Shown: positions 18,582 through 26,288 of the stretch, piece by piece
How positions within the stretch are numbered: the first letter of the stretch is position 1
How the letters are laid out: every line of letters begins with the position of its first letter
Source of the DNA: DASRAJ01 sp035638255
GTDB taxonomy: Bacteria; Bacteroidota; Bacteroidia; Chitinophagales; UBA10324
Assembly: GCA_035638255.1 (NCBI GenBank)
Contig: DASRAJ010000122.1
Span: 11,764-75,763 of the forward strand
Length of the DNA: 64,000 bases
Direction: 5' to 3'
The notes under the pieces: generated by a model
What the model saw: only the letters and a program-made list of their open reading frames with translations
The model's database searches: none
What the model was told of the DNA's origin: nothing
Position numbers and translations under genes: made by a program

Positions 18582-18793
18582 TGGTGAACGTGAATGGTGA
18601 ATGTGTGAATGGTGAATCGTTATCGAGTGGTATTAGGTCAATCGTGTATCGTGTATCGTTTTCTTAGCCTACGGCTTTCCTTAATGAATCGTCACTTGTC
18701 TTCGCAAAGTCCTGTGTAAATAGTTATCGAGTCGTATTACGTGAATTGTATCGTTTTTTTTTGCCAACTGCTAATTGCTAACTGCTAACCGCA
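18582..18793. repeat. Heptad repeat arrays upstream of bamD
   Basis: Starts directly after the protease stop codon. First block 18582-18165+ region (18582-18165 is not implied; it runs 18582 to about 18665) uses TGGTGAA, TCGTTAT and TGTATCG words that stay on a 7-nt grid despite one 6/8 compensating pair. A second block near 18721-18755 uses TAGTTAT/TATTACG words, and a third (18766-18793) reads AACTGCT, AATTGCT, AACTGCT, AACCGCA. Confidence 0.85.
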
Positions 18794-18846
18794 TACTTCC
18801 CCACCCCCAGATTCGTTTCCCTACGATGCCATATCTTCGCGCCCCA

Positions 18847-19662
18847 ATGAAAATGCTCCGGCAATTTCTTCTTCTCACAATTCTTTTTTCCACCGTTTCT
18901 ATCACTTCGTGCAGTGAATACGCCATGGTGGTAAAGAGTGACGACTATTACCTCAAGTTCGCCAAGGCCAAGGAATATTATCTCGACAAAAAATACTACC
19001 AGGCCCTTCCGCTCTTTGAAGAACTCATCAGCTTCTTCAAAGGCACCAACCTCATGCAGGATATTCTTTACTACTATTCATACTGCCACTATCAAACAGG
19101 CGAGTATCTCGTAGCGGCCTATCATTTCAAAAACTACGCGAGCACATATCCATCAGATCCGCGCGCTGAAGAATGTTTATTCATGAGTGCGAAGTGTTAT
19201 TTCGACGTTTCACCCAGCTATATGCTGGAGCAGAGTTATACAGAACAATGCATGGAATCCATTCAGCTCTTCGTCAATACCTATCCTGACAGTAAGTTTG
19301 TTGCTGATGCTAACAAGATGTTCGATGCCTGCAGGCAGAAGATGGAAGAGAAAGCTTTCTACAGTGCTGATCTTTATTTCAGAATGGAGAAGTACAATGC
19401 TGCTGCTGTCGCTTTCGATAACATGCAGCGTGACTACCCTGAAAGTAAGGATGCCGAACTCGCCATGTTTATGCAACTTAAATCGGATTATCTTTACGCC
19501 GTCAAAAGTATTCCGGGCAAGCAACCGGAGCGTTATCGGACTACTATCACAGCCTATCAAACTTTTACCTCGCGGTACAGCAACAGTAAATATCTTGATG
19601 AAGCAAAAACCATTTACGAAGCATCTTTAAAGAACCTTAGTAAAATCAAAACGAATGACTAA
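18847..19662 (+). CDS. bamD: Outer-membrane assembly lipoprotein BamD
   Basis: Protein of 271 residues. The signal sequence MKMLRQFLLLTILFSTVSITSC ends in a lipobox, followed by TPR-like helical repeats typical of BamD/YfiO (YYLDKKYYQALPLFEELI, AYHFKNYASTYPSDPRAEEC, YPDSKFVADANK, YPESKDAELAMF). BamD is the essential lipoprotein partner of BamA in inserting beta-barrel proteins. The frame is open back to 18775, but that region is repeat array; ATG 18847 starts a proper lipoprotein signal. It overlaps rpoZ by 8 nt and begins the conserved run rpoZ-coaBC-porD-recN. Confidence 0.9.
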   Translation: MKMLRQFLLLTILFSTVSITSCSEYAMVVKSDDYYLKFAKAKEYYLDKKYYQALPLFEELISFFKGTNLMQDILYYYSYCHYQTGEYLVAAYHFKNYASTYPSDPRAEECLFMSAKCYFDVSPSYMLEQSYTEQCMESIQLFVNTYPDSKFVADANKMFDACRQKMEEKAFYSADLYFRMEKYNAAAVAFDNMQRDYPESKDAELAMFMQLKSDYLYAVKSIPGKQPERYRTTITAYQTFTSRYSNSKYLDEAKTIYEASLKNLSKIKTND

Positions 19663-19996
19663 AAATAAAAACAACGGCAACATTTCGCCCGTGCTTGAAA
19701 CGCACAACCTCGCTGACTTGCAGTCGAAAGCCGGCAACCTGTACGAAGCGATTGCAGTGATTGCCAAGCGCGCTAACCAAATTTCTTCTACTATCAGGGA
19801 AGAATTGCACGGCAAGCTTGAGGAGTTTGCCACCACGTCAGATAACCTCGAAGAAATTCACGAGAACCGGGAGCAGATAGAAATTTCGAAAGCGTATGAG
19901 CGGCTTCCGAACCCCTCCATCCAGGCCACAGAGGAATTCCTCGAAGGGAAAATCTATTTCCGCAATCCCGCTAAAGAGCCCCTGACGGAGGAATAA
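19655..19996 (+). CDS. rpoZ: RNA polymerase omega subunit (Bacteroidota type)
   Basis: Protein of 113 residues. The core LQSKAGNLYEAIAVIAKRANQISSTIREELHGKL matches the omega/RPB6 fold, in which the conserved region wraps the beta' C-terminus and helps RNA polymerase assembly. Bacteroidota omega proteins are longer and divergent from E. coli RpoZ, and sit between bamD and coaBC as here. Its start overlaps bamD by 8 nt, suggesting translational coupling. The C-terminus (AYERLPNPSIQATEEFLEGKIYF) is typical of the phylum. Confidence 0.85.
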   Translation: MTKNKNNGNISPVLETHNLADLQSKAGNLYEAIAVIAKRANQISSTIREELHGKLEEFATTSDNLEEIHENREQIEISKAYERLPNPSIQATEEFLEGKIYFRNPAKEPLTEE

Positions 19997-20015
19997 ATTT
20001 TTTTGTAAGAAAGAA

Positions 20016-20052
20016 AATGCAGCGCAGGAGCCTACTCTTGCGCTGTTGCATT
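20016..20052 (+). terminator. Possible hairpin terminator after rpoZ
   Basis: Imperfect stem: AATGCAGCGCA pairs with TGCGCTGTTGCATT across a ~12-nt loop, 20 nt after the rpoZ stop. The following sequence is TTTAAAAAATTT rather than a clean T-run, so intrinsic termination is uncertain. Confidence 0.4.
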
Positions 20053-20122
20053 TAAAAAATTTCGAATTTCCGGGTCGAATCGGAACGGGTCGGGTTTCGG
20101 GTGTTTCCTTGATTTCTTACAT

Positions 20123-20178
20123 CTAATTTCAAATTTCAAATTTCTAACTTCTATCTTCTAACTTCCAGTTTCTCCTTA
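20123..20178. repeat. Heptad array upstream of coaBC
   Basis: Eight words on a 7-nt grid: CTAATTT, CAAATTT twice, CTAACTT, CTATCTT, CTAACTT, CCAGTTT, CTCCTTA. It ends 12 nt before the coaBC start codon and so forms most of its leader. Confidence 0.88.
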
Positions 20179-20190
20179 ACTTCACCTCCG

Positions 20191-21423
20191 ATGAGTGCTC
20201 TTTCAGGAAAGAAAATTTTGCTGGGTGTAACCGGAAGCATTGCAGCTTACAAAAGCGCCTTGCTCATTCGCTTATTGGTGAAAGAAGGTGCCGAAGTAAA
20301 AGTGCTGATGACAAAATCTGCAATGGATTTCATTACGCCATTAACGCTTTCCACGCTCTCTAAAAATAAGGTGCTGAGTGATCTGGTGGATGATAAGGAA
20401 ACGCTCTGGAACAACCACGTTGAGCTTGGGTTGTGGGCCGATGTAATGATTGTGGCACCTGCATCCGCTAATACCATAGCAAAGTTCGCTCATGGAATAT
20501 GTGATAATATTCTCTCTGCCGTGTATCTCTCCGCGCGCTGCCCGGTTTGCGTTGCGCCGGCTATGGATGAAGACATGTGGAAGCACACCGCAACGCAACA
20601 AAATATTTCTGCTCTTCAGTTATTCGGCAATCATATCATTCAGGTCGAGAGTGGTGAACTTGCAAGTGGTCTGACAGGAGAGGGAAGAATGGCAGAGCCG
20701 GAAACCATTCTTGCGTTCATCAAAAATCTTGTTGAAAAAAAAACCTCATCACAAAAAAAAAGATTGAAAGGAAAAAAAGCAGTAGTGACCGCGGGTCCAA
20801 CACATGAAGCGATTGACCCCGTTCGTTTCATTGGGAATCATTCTTCCGGGAAAATGGGAATCGCGATAGCAGAAAAATTGGCTGATGAAGGCGCTGACGT
20901 GCAATTGGTTCTCGGCCCCTCTTCACTCGCGCCGAAGCATGCTTCCATAAAAACTACGGCGGTCACGTCAGCAAATGAAATGTTTGCAGCCACGATGAAG
21001 TCATTTAAGAAAGCGGACATCGCCGTGATGTCTGCTGCGGTGGCCGATTATACTCCTGAAAATTTTTCTTTGGAAAAAATCAAAAAGCACAATGGTAAAA
21101 CGCTGAATCTACCGCTGAAACAAACCCCCGATATTTTAAAGGCATTGGGGAAGAAAAAACACAACGGGCAAATTCTTGTTGGCTTTGCACTTGAAACAAA
21201 TGATGAGATGAAGCATGCAAAAGAAAAACTCCGCAAGAAGAACCTGGATTTCATTGTACTGAATTCACTCAACGATGAAGGAGCAGGATTTCAGCACGAC
21301 ACCAATCGAATCACCATCATTGACCGCAAAAAAAAGATTTACCCTTTTGAATTGAAATCAAAGCAAGATGTTGCTAAGGATATCGTTGAGTTCATTGTTA
21401 AGAAAATAGAGGACAGAAGGTAG
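20191..21423 (+). CDS. coaBC: Bifunctional phosphopantothenoylcysteine decarboxylase / phosphopantothenate-cysteine ligase
   Basis: Protein of 410 residues catalysing two steps of coenzyme A synthesis. The N-terminal flavoprotein domain (1-~180) has TGSIAAYK (14-21), the catalytic His in NNHVELG (76) and PAMDEDMW (123-130); this last is the substrate motif PxMNxxMW with Asp in place of Asn, a variant I recall in Bacteroidota. The C-terminal ligase domain (~190-400) has TAGPTHEAIDPVRFIGNHSSG and the Lys-rich loop FSLEKIKKHNGK. The last codons and the stop TAG run straight into purine-rich repeat words (AGGTTAG, AAGATAG). Confidence 0.95.
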   Translation: MSALSGKKILLGVTGSIAAYKSALLIRLLVKEGAEVKVLMTKSAMDFITPLTLSTLSKNKVLSDLVDDKETLWNNHVELGLWADVMIVAPASANTIAKFAHGICDNILSAVYLSARCPVCVAPAMDEDMWKHTATQQNISALQLFGNHIIQVESGELASGLTGEGRMAEPETILAFIKNLVEKKTSSQKKRLKGKKAVVTAGPTHEAIDPVRFIGNHSSGKMGIAIAEKLADEGADVQLVLGPSSLAPKHASIKTTAVTSANEMFAATMKSFKKADIAVMSAAVADYTPENFSLEKIKKHNGKTLNLPLKQTPDILKALGKKKHNGQILVGFALETNDEMKHAKEKLRKKNLDFIVLNSLNDEGAGFQHDTNRITIIDRKKKIYPFELKSKQDVAKDIVEFIVKKIEDRR

Positions 21424-21656
21424 AGGTTAGAAGATAGAAGTTAGAAATGGAAATTAGAAATTAAAAAATTGGCAATACTAAATCAGCAGCAGTAGATTAA
21501 GATAACCGAATCCCAATAACCAAATAACCCAATGTCCACTCCGATAGAAAATGGAAATTAGAAATTAGAAAATTGGCAATACTAAATCAGCAGCAGAAGA
21601 TTCAGATTACCGAATAACCCAATAACCCAATAACCCAATAACCCCAATATCCACCC
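21424..21656. repeat. Repeat-filled spacer with a ~104-bp tandem duplication
   Basis: Begins with AGGTTAG/AAGATAG/AAGTTAG words, then a unit of about 104 bp present twice in tandem (from about 21444 and from about 21547). Each copy has GAAATTAGAAATT words, the segment GGCAATACTAAATCAGCAGC, then AATAACCC words. The second copy has expanded AATAACCC repeats (8-nt period) that end just before the porD start. Confidence 0.88.
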
Positions 21657-21659
21657 GCT

Positions 21660-22568
21660 ATGAAATCACTCTTGATTTTTCTCACCCTCTCTCTCACCTT
21701 CGCTCTCACCATTCACGCGCAGGAGTTAAACTGCCAGGTGAACGTGATTGCTCCGAATCTTCAAACTACAGATCCAAAAGTGTTTGAAACGCTGAAGCAG
21801 GCCATCTATGAATTTATGAACAACCGCAAATGGTCAAATGACAGTTACAAACCAGAAGAGAAAATCGAGTGTAGCATGCTCATCAGCATCACGCAGGAAA
21901 TTTCATCGGACAAATTTGGTGCGCAGATCACCGTGCAGAGCAATCGCCCTGTGTTCAACTCTTCATATAACTCGCCGATGCTGTACATGGCTGACAAAGA
22001 TTTTCAGTTTCAATATGCGCAATATCAGCCGCTCGAGTACACTGACAATCAGTTTACTTCCAATCTCACTTCTGTGCTGGCGTACTATGCCTATTTAATT
22101 ATCGGTTATGACTACGATAGCTTTTCACCAAAGGGAGGGATGCCGTACTTTCAAAAAGCAAACTCGATTGTAACGTCTGCACAAAGCAATAATAATGCTG
22201 GACCGGGATGGAAATCGTATGAGAGCATCCGCAATCGTTACTGGATCATTAACAACCTCACGAATTCCAAGCTTGATTATATTCATACTGCCATCTACAA
22301 ATATCACCACGAAGGTTTGGATAAGATGTATGAGAGCAGTGATGACGCACGCAAGCCCATCAGTGCTGCGCTGCAGTTGCTGATGAAGCTGAAAGACGAT
22401 GCTCCCAACGCCATGTTCACGCAGGTATTTTTCCAAACGAAGGGCGATGAAATGGTGAACATTTATTCGAAGGCAACCCCGCAGGAAAAAACATCTGCCG
22501 TGCAAATCCTCTCCGCACTCGATGCTTCCAACACCGCCAAGTATCAGCAGATACTGAAGAGCAATTGA
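21660..22568 (+). CDS. porD: Type IX secretion protein PorD (DUF4835 family)
   Basis: Protein of 302 residues with a signal peptide (cleavage near IHAQE) and full-length similarity to the DUF4835 family, whose P. gingivalis member PorD is needed for type IX secretion. Typical segments are ELNCQVNVIAPN at the mature N-terminus, LAYYAYLIIGYDYDSFSPKGG and MPYFQKANSIV. The exact molecular role of PorD is not well established. Its presence fits the six T9SS cargo proteins in the window. It lies between coaBC and recN as in many Bacteroidota. Confidence 0.88.
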   Translation: MKSLLIFLTLSLTFALTIHAQELNCQVNVIAPNLQTTDPKVFETLKQAIYEFMNNRKWSNDSYKPEEKIECSMLISITQEISSDKFGAQITVQSNRPVFNSSYNSPMLYMADKDFQFQYAQYQPLEYTDNQFTSNLTSVLAYYAYLIIGYDYDSFSPKGGMPYFQKANSIVTSAQSNNNAGPGWKSYESIRNRYWIINNLTNSKLDYIHTAIYKYHHEGLDKMYESSDDARKPISAALQLLMKLKDDAPNAMFTQVFFQTKGDEMVNIYSKATPQEKTSAVQILSALDASNTAKYQQILKSN

Positions 22569-22581
22569 GGATGTGAGAATT

Positions 22582-22800
22582 GTGGACGTAAGACTCGTGG
22601 ACGTAAGACTCGTGGACATAAGACTCGTGGACTTGAGACTCGTGGACTTGAGACTCGTGGATACGAGGCTTGTGAATGTAAAAGAGCTATCCCCAATATC
22701 CCAATAACCAATTTCCAATTTCCAACACCCCAACACCCCAACATCAATATCCCCATTACCCCAATACCCAATTTCCAATTTCCAATTTCCAATAACAAAT
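22582..22800. repeat. Repeat array between porD and recN
   Basis: Six units of 15 nt (22582-22671; consensus GTGGACGTAAGACTC) made of GAC-words related to the array at 5651. From about 22690 to 22800 follow CCAATATCCC, CAATTTC and CCAACACC words with 7-8-nt spacing. The array runs up to about 28 nt before the recN start. Confidence 0.9.
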
Positions 22801-22828
22801 AACCTGATGAACCAATTATCTTCGCTTC

Positions 22829-24487
22829 GTGCTGCGCAAACTCTCCATACAGAATTACGCCATCATCGAGGAGCTTGAATTGAGTTTCTCTGACAAGCTT
22901 ACAGTCATTACGGGTGAAACTGGTGCCGGAAAATCAATTGTGATGGAAGCGCTTTCTCTCGTGCTCGGTGAGCGAGCCGATACGAATGTTCTGTTTGACA
23001 AAGCGAAGAAGTGCGTGGTAGAAGCAGAGTTTGACATTCATGAGCTGGATCTCAAAACTTTTTTTGAAGAGAATGATCTCGATGCAGAAGATGTGCTGAC
23101 GCTGCGAAGAGAAATTTCTTCCGCCGGAAAATCACGTGCGTTCATCAATGACACTCCGGTGAATCTTCCGGTGATGAAATTGTTGGGCGATCACCTCGTG
23201 GACATGCATCAGCAGCATGAGTCGCAGGAGATCAGCACCTCGCAATTTCAACTCGCGCTGCTCGACTCCTTATCATCACAAGAGCGGCCGGTGAAAGATT
23301 TCCGAAACCAGTTTCAGAAGTATCAGCAAAATGTTTTGCGCTGGCAGCAACTGAATGATGAGCATGAGCGGGAGACGCAGGAATTGGATTATCTCAACTT
23401 CCAGCTTAACGAACTTTCAAATGCTGATCTGAAGTTTGGTGAACAGTACATGCTGGAACAGGAGCAACAGCAGCTCCAACACGCAGAAGAAATCTTACGG
23501 GTATTTGCAATGGCATACAACCAGTTGAAGGAATCAGAAGATGCCCTGATGCAACGATTAGGGGCACTGCTTCATTCGATGAATAGTGTGAAAAGGTTTC
23601 TTCCCGAATCAGAAGAAGTCTTTCAGCGGGCCGAAAGTGCGCGCATTGAATTGGACGACATCGCCTCCGAAATAGAAAGTCTTCAGCAAACAATTGCCGC
23701 CGATCCCGAGCGGCTGCAGGAAATTCAGCAGCGCCTCGACCTGATTTTTCGCCTTCAGAAAAAACACAAAGTGAATGATGTTGCTTCATTAATGATGTTA
23801 GCACAGGACCTTCGGAAGAAAATAAATTCCATCAGCATGCACACGGAAGAGTTGGAAGAATTAGGAGAGAAAAATTCAGAACAGAAAAACAAGCTGATCA
23901 AGGCAGCTGAAAAAATTTCTTCTTCCAGGAAAAAACAAGTTCCGAAAGTGATTCAATCCATCAACACCATGCTGAAGGATGTCGGGATGCCGCATGCACA
24001 AATTAAAATTGAGCATGAGACATTGAAAGAAGATGAACTCAACGCAAATGGATTGGATCGCTTCCAATTTTTGTTTGCTCCGAACAAGGGAAGCAGCTTC
24101 GGGGAAATTAAAAAAATTGCATCAGGCGGAGAACTATCGCGATTGATGCTCTGCTTCAAATCGCTCATCGCCTCATCCACATCATTACCCACCCTTATCT
24201 TCGATGAAATTGATTCAGGAATTTCCGGAGAGACGGCTATGAAAGTTTCGCGCATTCTCAAAAAACTTGCTGATGAACACCAGGTGATCTGCATCACACA
24301 CCTGCCGCAACTCGCTGCAAAGGGAGACACACATTATTTTGTGTACAAAGAAATTTCCCGCGGAAAAACCTACACGCACGTGCGAGCACTTAACAAAGAA
24401 GAAAAGATCAAGACCATAGCGCAAATGATCGGAGGGGAGAAAACTACAGCGGCTGCGTTGGAGAGTGCGAAGGAGTTGTTGAATTGA
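22829..24487 (+). CDS. recN: DNA repair protein RecN
   Basis: Protein of 552 residues, an SMC-like ATPase acting in double-strand break repair and DNA end recognition. Walker A is GETGAGKS (29-36), the ABC signature is GGELSRLML, and Walker B is FDEIDSGISGETA; a long coiled-coil segment (about 160-370) separates the two head halves, as expected. The length fits the family. The start is GTG (VLRKLSIQNYAIIEELEL is the conserved N-terminus), with no upstream ATG. It is followed by a thirteen-word heptad array leading to fabI. Confidence 0.95.
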   Translation: MLRKLSIQNYAIIEELELSFSDKLTVITGETGAGKSIVMEALSLVLGERADTNVLFDKAKKCVVEAEFDIHELDLKTFFEENDLDAEDVLTLRREISSAGKSRAFINDTPVNLPVMKLLGDHLVDMHQQHESQEISTSQFQLALLDSLSSQERPVKDFRNQFQKYQQNVLRWQQLNDEHERETQELDYLNFQLNELSNADLKFGEQYMLEQEQQQLQHAEEILRVFAMAYNQLKESEDALMQRLGALLHSMNSVKRFLPESEEVFQRAESARIELDDIASEIESLQQTIAADPERLQEIQQRLDLIFRLQKKHKVNDVASLMMLAQDLRKKINSISMHTEELEELGEKNSEQKNKLIKAAEKISSSRKKQVPKVIQSINTMLKDVGMPHAQIKIEHETLKEDELNANGLDRFQFLFAPNKGSSFGEIKKIASGGELSRLMLCFKSLIASSTSLPTLIFDEIDSGISGETAMKVSRILKKLADEHQVICITHLPQLAAKGDTHYFVYKEISRGKTYTHVRALNKEEKIKTIAQMIGGEKTTAAALESAKELLN

Positions 24488-24488
24488 G

Positions 24489-24579
24489 AACGATATACGA
24501 TCCACGTAATACGACTCACGACTCACGACTCACGATTCCACCATTCACGTTTCACATTTCACCTTTCACCCTTTACATT
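24489..24579. repeat. Heptad array between recN and fabI
   Basis: Thirteen consecutive 7-nt words with no indel. The first seven or so are of CACGACT/TACGATC type; then, without loss of phase, they change to TCACGTT, TCACATT, TCACCTT, TCACCCT, TTACATT. The array fills almost all of the spacer. Confidence 0.92.
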
Positions 24580-24599
24580 TGCGGCAAACGATTTTACCG

Positions 24600-25421
24600 A
24601 TGTCATACAACTTGCTGAAAGGAAAAAAAGGAATCATCTCAGGCGCTCTCGATGAAAATTCGATTGCATGGAAAGTCGCCACTCGTTGCTTTGAGGAAGG
24701 CGCTGCCATCACGCTCACGAATGCACCGATCGCCATGCGCATGGGGAAGATCAATGAACTGGCAAAGGCCGTGAATGCCGAAGTGGTGCCGGCAGATGCA
24801 ACCAGCGCAGAAGATTTGCAAAAACTTTTTCAGCGCGCAAAAGAAATTCACGGCGGTGGAATTGATTTCGTGCTCCACTCCATTGGCATGTCACCCAATG
24901 TGAGAAAGAACAAACCCTACACGGATCTCAATTATGATTTTTATATAAAAACACTTGACATCTCCGCTGCTTCATTTCACAAGATGATTCAGACAGCTTA
25001 TCAGCTTGATGCCATCAATGAATGGGGCTCCATTGCGGCGCTCACGTACATGGCTTCACAGCGGGTATTCCCCAATTACAATGACATGGCAGATGCCAAA
25101 GCGCTTTTGGAATCTGTTGCGCGCAGTTGGGGTTATCATTATGGTGTAAAGAAAAAAGTACGCGTGAATACCATCTCTCAATCTCCAACATATACGACTG
25201 CCGGCAGCGGCGTTTCAGGATTTGATATCTTCTACAACTATGCTGATGCAATGTCTCCCCTCGGAAACGCATCCGCCGATGAGTGCGCTGATTATTGCGT
25301 CACACTCTTCAGTGATCTCACCAAAAAAGTAACGATGCAGAACTTATTTCACGATGGCGGGTATTCACTCACGGGTGTGAGTGAGAAAATTATGGAGATG
25401 TTTAAGAGCAAAGGTGAATAG
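24600..25421 (+). CDS. fabI: Enoyl-[acyl-carrier-protein] reductase (NADH)
   Basis: Protein of 273 residues carrying out the last reduction of the fatty acid elongation cycle. It shows the FabI features of the short-chain dehydrogenase fold: the nucleotide-binding start GKKGIISGALDENSIAW, HSIGMSP near 93-99, and the catalytic Tyr150...Tyr160...Lys167 arrangement (YMASQRVFPNYNDMADAK). ATG 24600 was chosen because it starts MSYNLLKGKKGIISG, the family N-terminus; the frame upstream to 24579 is array-derived. It is the sole gene after the recN spacer and may be transcribed separately. Confidence 0.95.
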   Translation: MSYNLLKGKKGIISGALDENSIAWKVATRCFEEGAAITLTNAPIAMRMGKINELAKAVNAEVVPADATSAEDLQKLFQRAKEIHGGGIDFVLHSIGMSPNVRKNKPYTDLNYDFYIKTLDISAASFHKMIQTAYQLDAINEWGSIAALTYMASQRVFPNYNDMADAKALLESVARSWGYHYGVKKKVRVNTISQSPTYTTAGSGVSGFDIFYNYADAMSPLGNASADECADYCVTLFSDLTKKVTMQNLFHDGGYSLTGVSEKIMEMFKSKGE

Positions 25422-25534
25422 TCAAAAGTGAAGAGGATCTTCATGAAAAAAATGTCATTGACAAAAGAGCTCAATCTCTGCAATCACTCTCATCTGTTCC
25501 AGTCACGCAGAAAATTTTGGAAAGCATTTCAACC

Positions 25535-26161
25535 ATGTTCAATCCGGAATCGTTGCTGAGCTATGGCGGCCTGTTGCTCATGTTTCTCATCGTGTTCGGC
25601 CAAACAGGAATATTCTTCTGCTTCTTCCTGCCCAGCGGGGCACTCTTGTTCACTGCAGGAGTATGGGCGGCTACAGGCAGCCTTCATCATTCTGTTCTTA
25701 CCATCTGCCTCGTCTTAATCCTCGCATCTTTTGCAGGAAACATTACGGGATATGTGTTCGGTCGAAAAGCAGGAGCATTGTTGTATCGCCGAAAAGATTC
25801 TCGCTTCTTCAAGCAAGAACACATGCGGGTGGCAAGTTCATTCTATGAGAAATACGGTGGAGTTGCACTGGCAGCAGGATTGTTCTTTCCCATTATCAGA
25901 ACATTTGCACCCATTGTTTCAGGAATGATAAAACTGGATTTGCGCCGCTTCCTTCTTTTCACATTTATCGGCTCAGTCCTCTGGATACTTTCATTTGTGT
26001 TAGCCGGCTACCTCATCGGTAAAATTCCTTTTCTGAGACCATATCTTCCTTATGTCATCATCACCATTATAGTTTTGGTTACAATCCCTGTTGTTATTCG
26101 CGTCATAAAGCAGTTTAAGAAGGCGAAGATTGGTAATGATGGAAAAGTGGAGAAGGAGTAA
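25535..26161 (+). CDS. DedA/SNARE-associated family membrane protein
   Basis: Protein of 208 residues with four to five predicted membrane segments and the DedA motifs FxxPSGALL and FGRKAG followed by FYEKYGGVALAAGLFFPIIRTFAPIVSG. DedA proteins support membrane homeostasis and several are proposed lipid flippases (undecaprenyl phosphate or other lipids). ATG 25535 gives a start just before the first hydrophobic segment; a TTG at 25517 is an alternative. It lies 127 nt upstream of the MFS-like/HEAT gene on the same strand. Confidence 0.88.
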   Translation: MFNPESLLSYGGLLLMFLIVFGQTGIFFCFFLPSGALLFTAGVWAATGSLHHSVLTICLVLILASFAGNITGYVFGRKAGALLYRRKDSRFFKQEHMRVASSFYEKYGGVALAAGLFFPIIRTFAPIVSGMIKLDLRRFLLFTFIGSVLWILSFVLAGYLIGKIPFLRPYLPYVIITIIVLVTIPVVIRVIKQFKKAKIGNDGKVEKE

Positions 26162-26288
26162 AAAAATTTGGAATACAGATAGGCCCTTCTGTCTAATCAT
26201 TCATCAAAAGCAATTCTTCGCCGCTGATGTAAGTCATTTACCCATCTTTGTATTTTCGCTTTGCAAACTTAAACCCCGGGGTTCTTCA

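Noticed and set aside
18775..18846. Extended N-terminus for BamD
   Set aside because: The region is an AACTGCT-type array and would hide the lipoprotein signal; ATG 18847 is better.
22125..22778. Long minus-strand ORFs with STSLKSTSL or SPRVSSPRV repeats
   Set aside because: They arise from the 15-nt array and from the antisense of porD; the real genes are on the plus strand.
26130..26288. Extended N-terminus of the MFS/HEAT protein overlapping dedA
   Set aside because: Translation of this part is not protein-like and the membrane domain begins after 26289.
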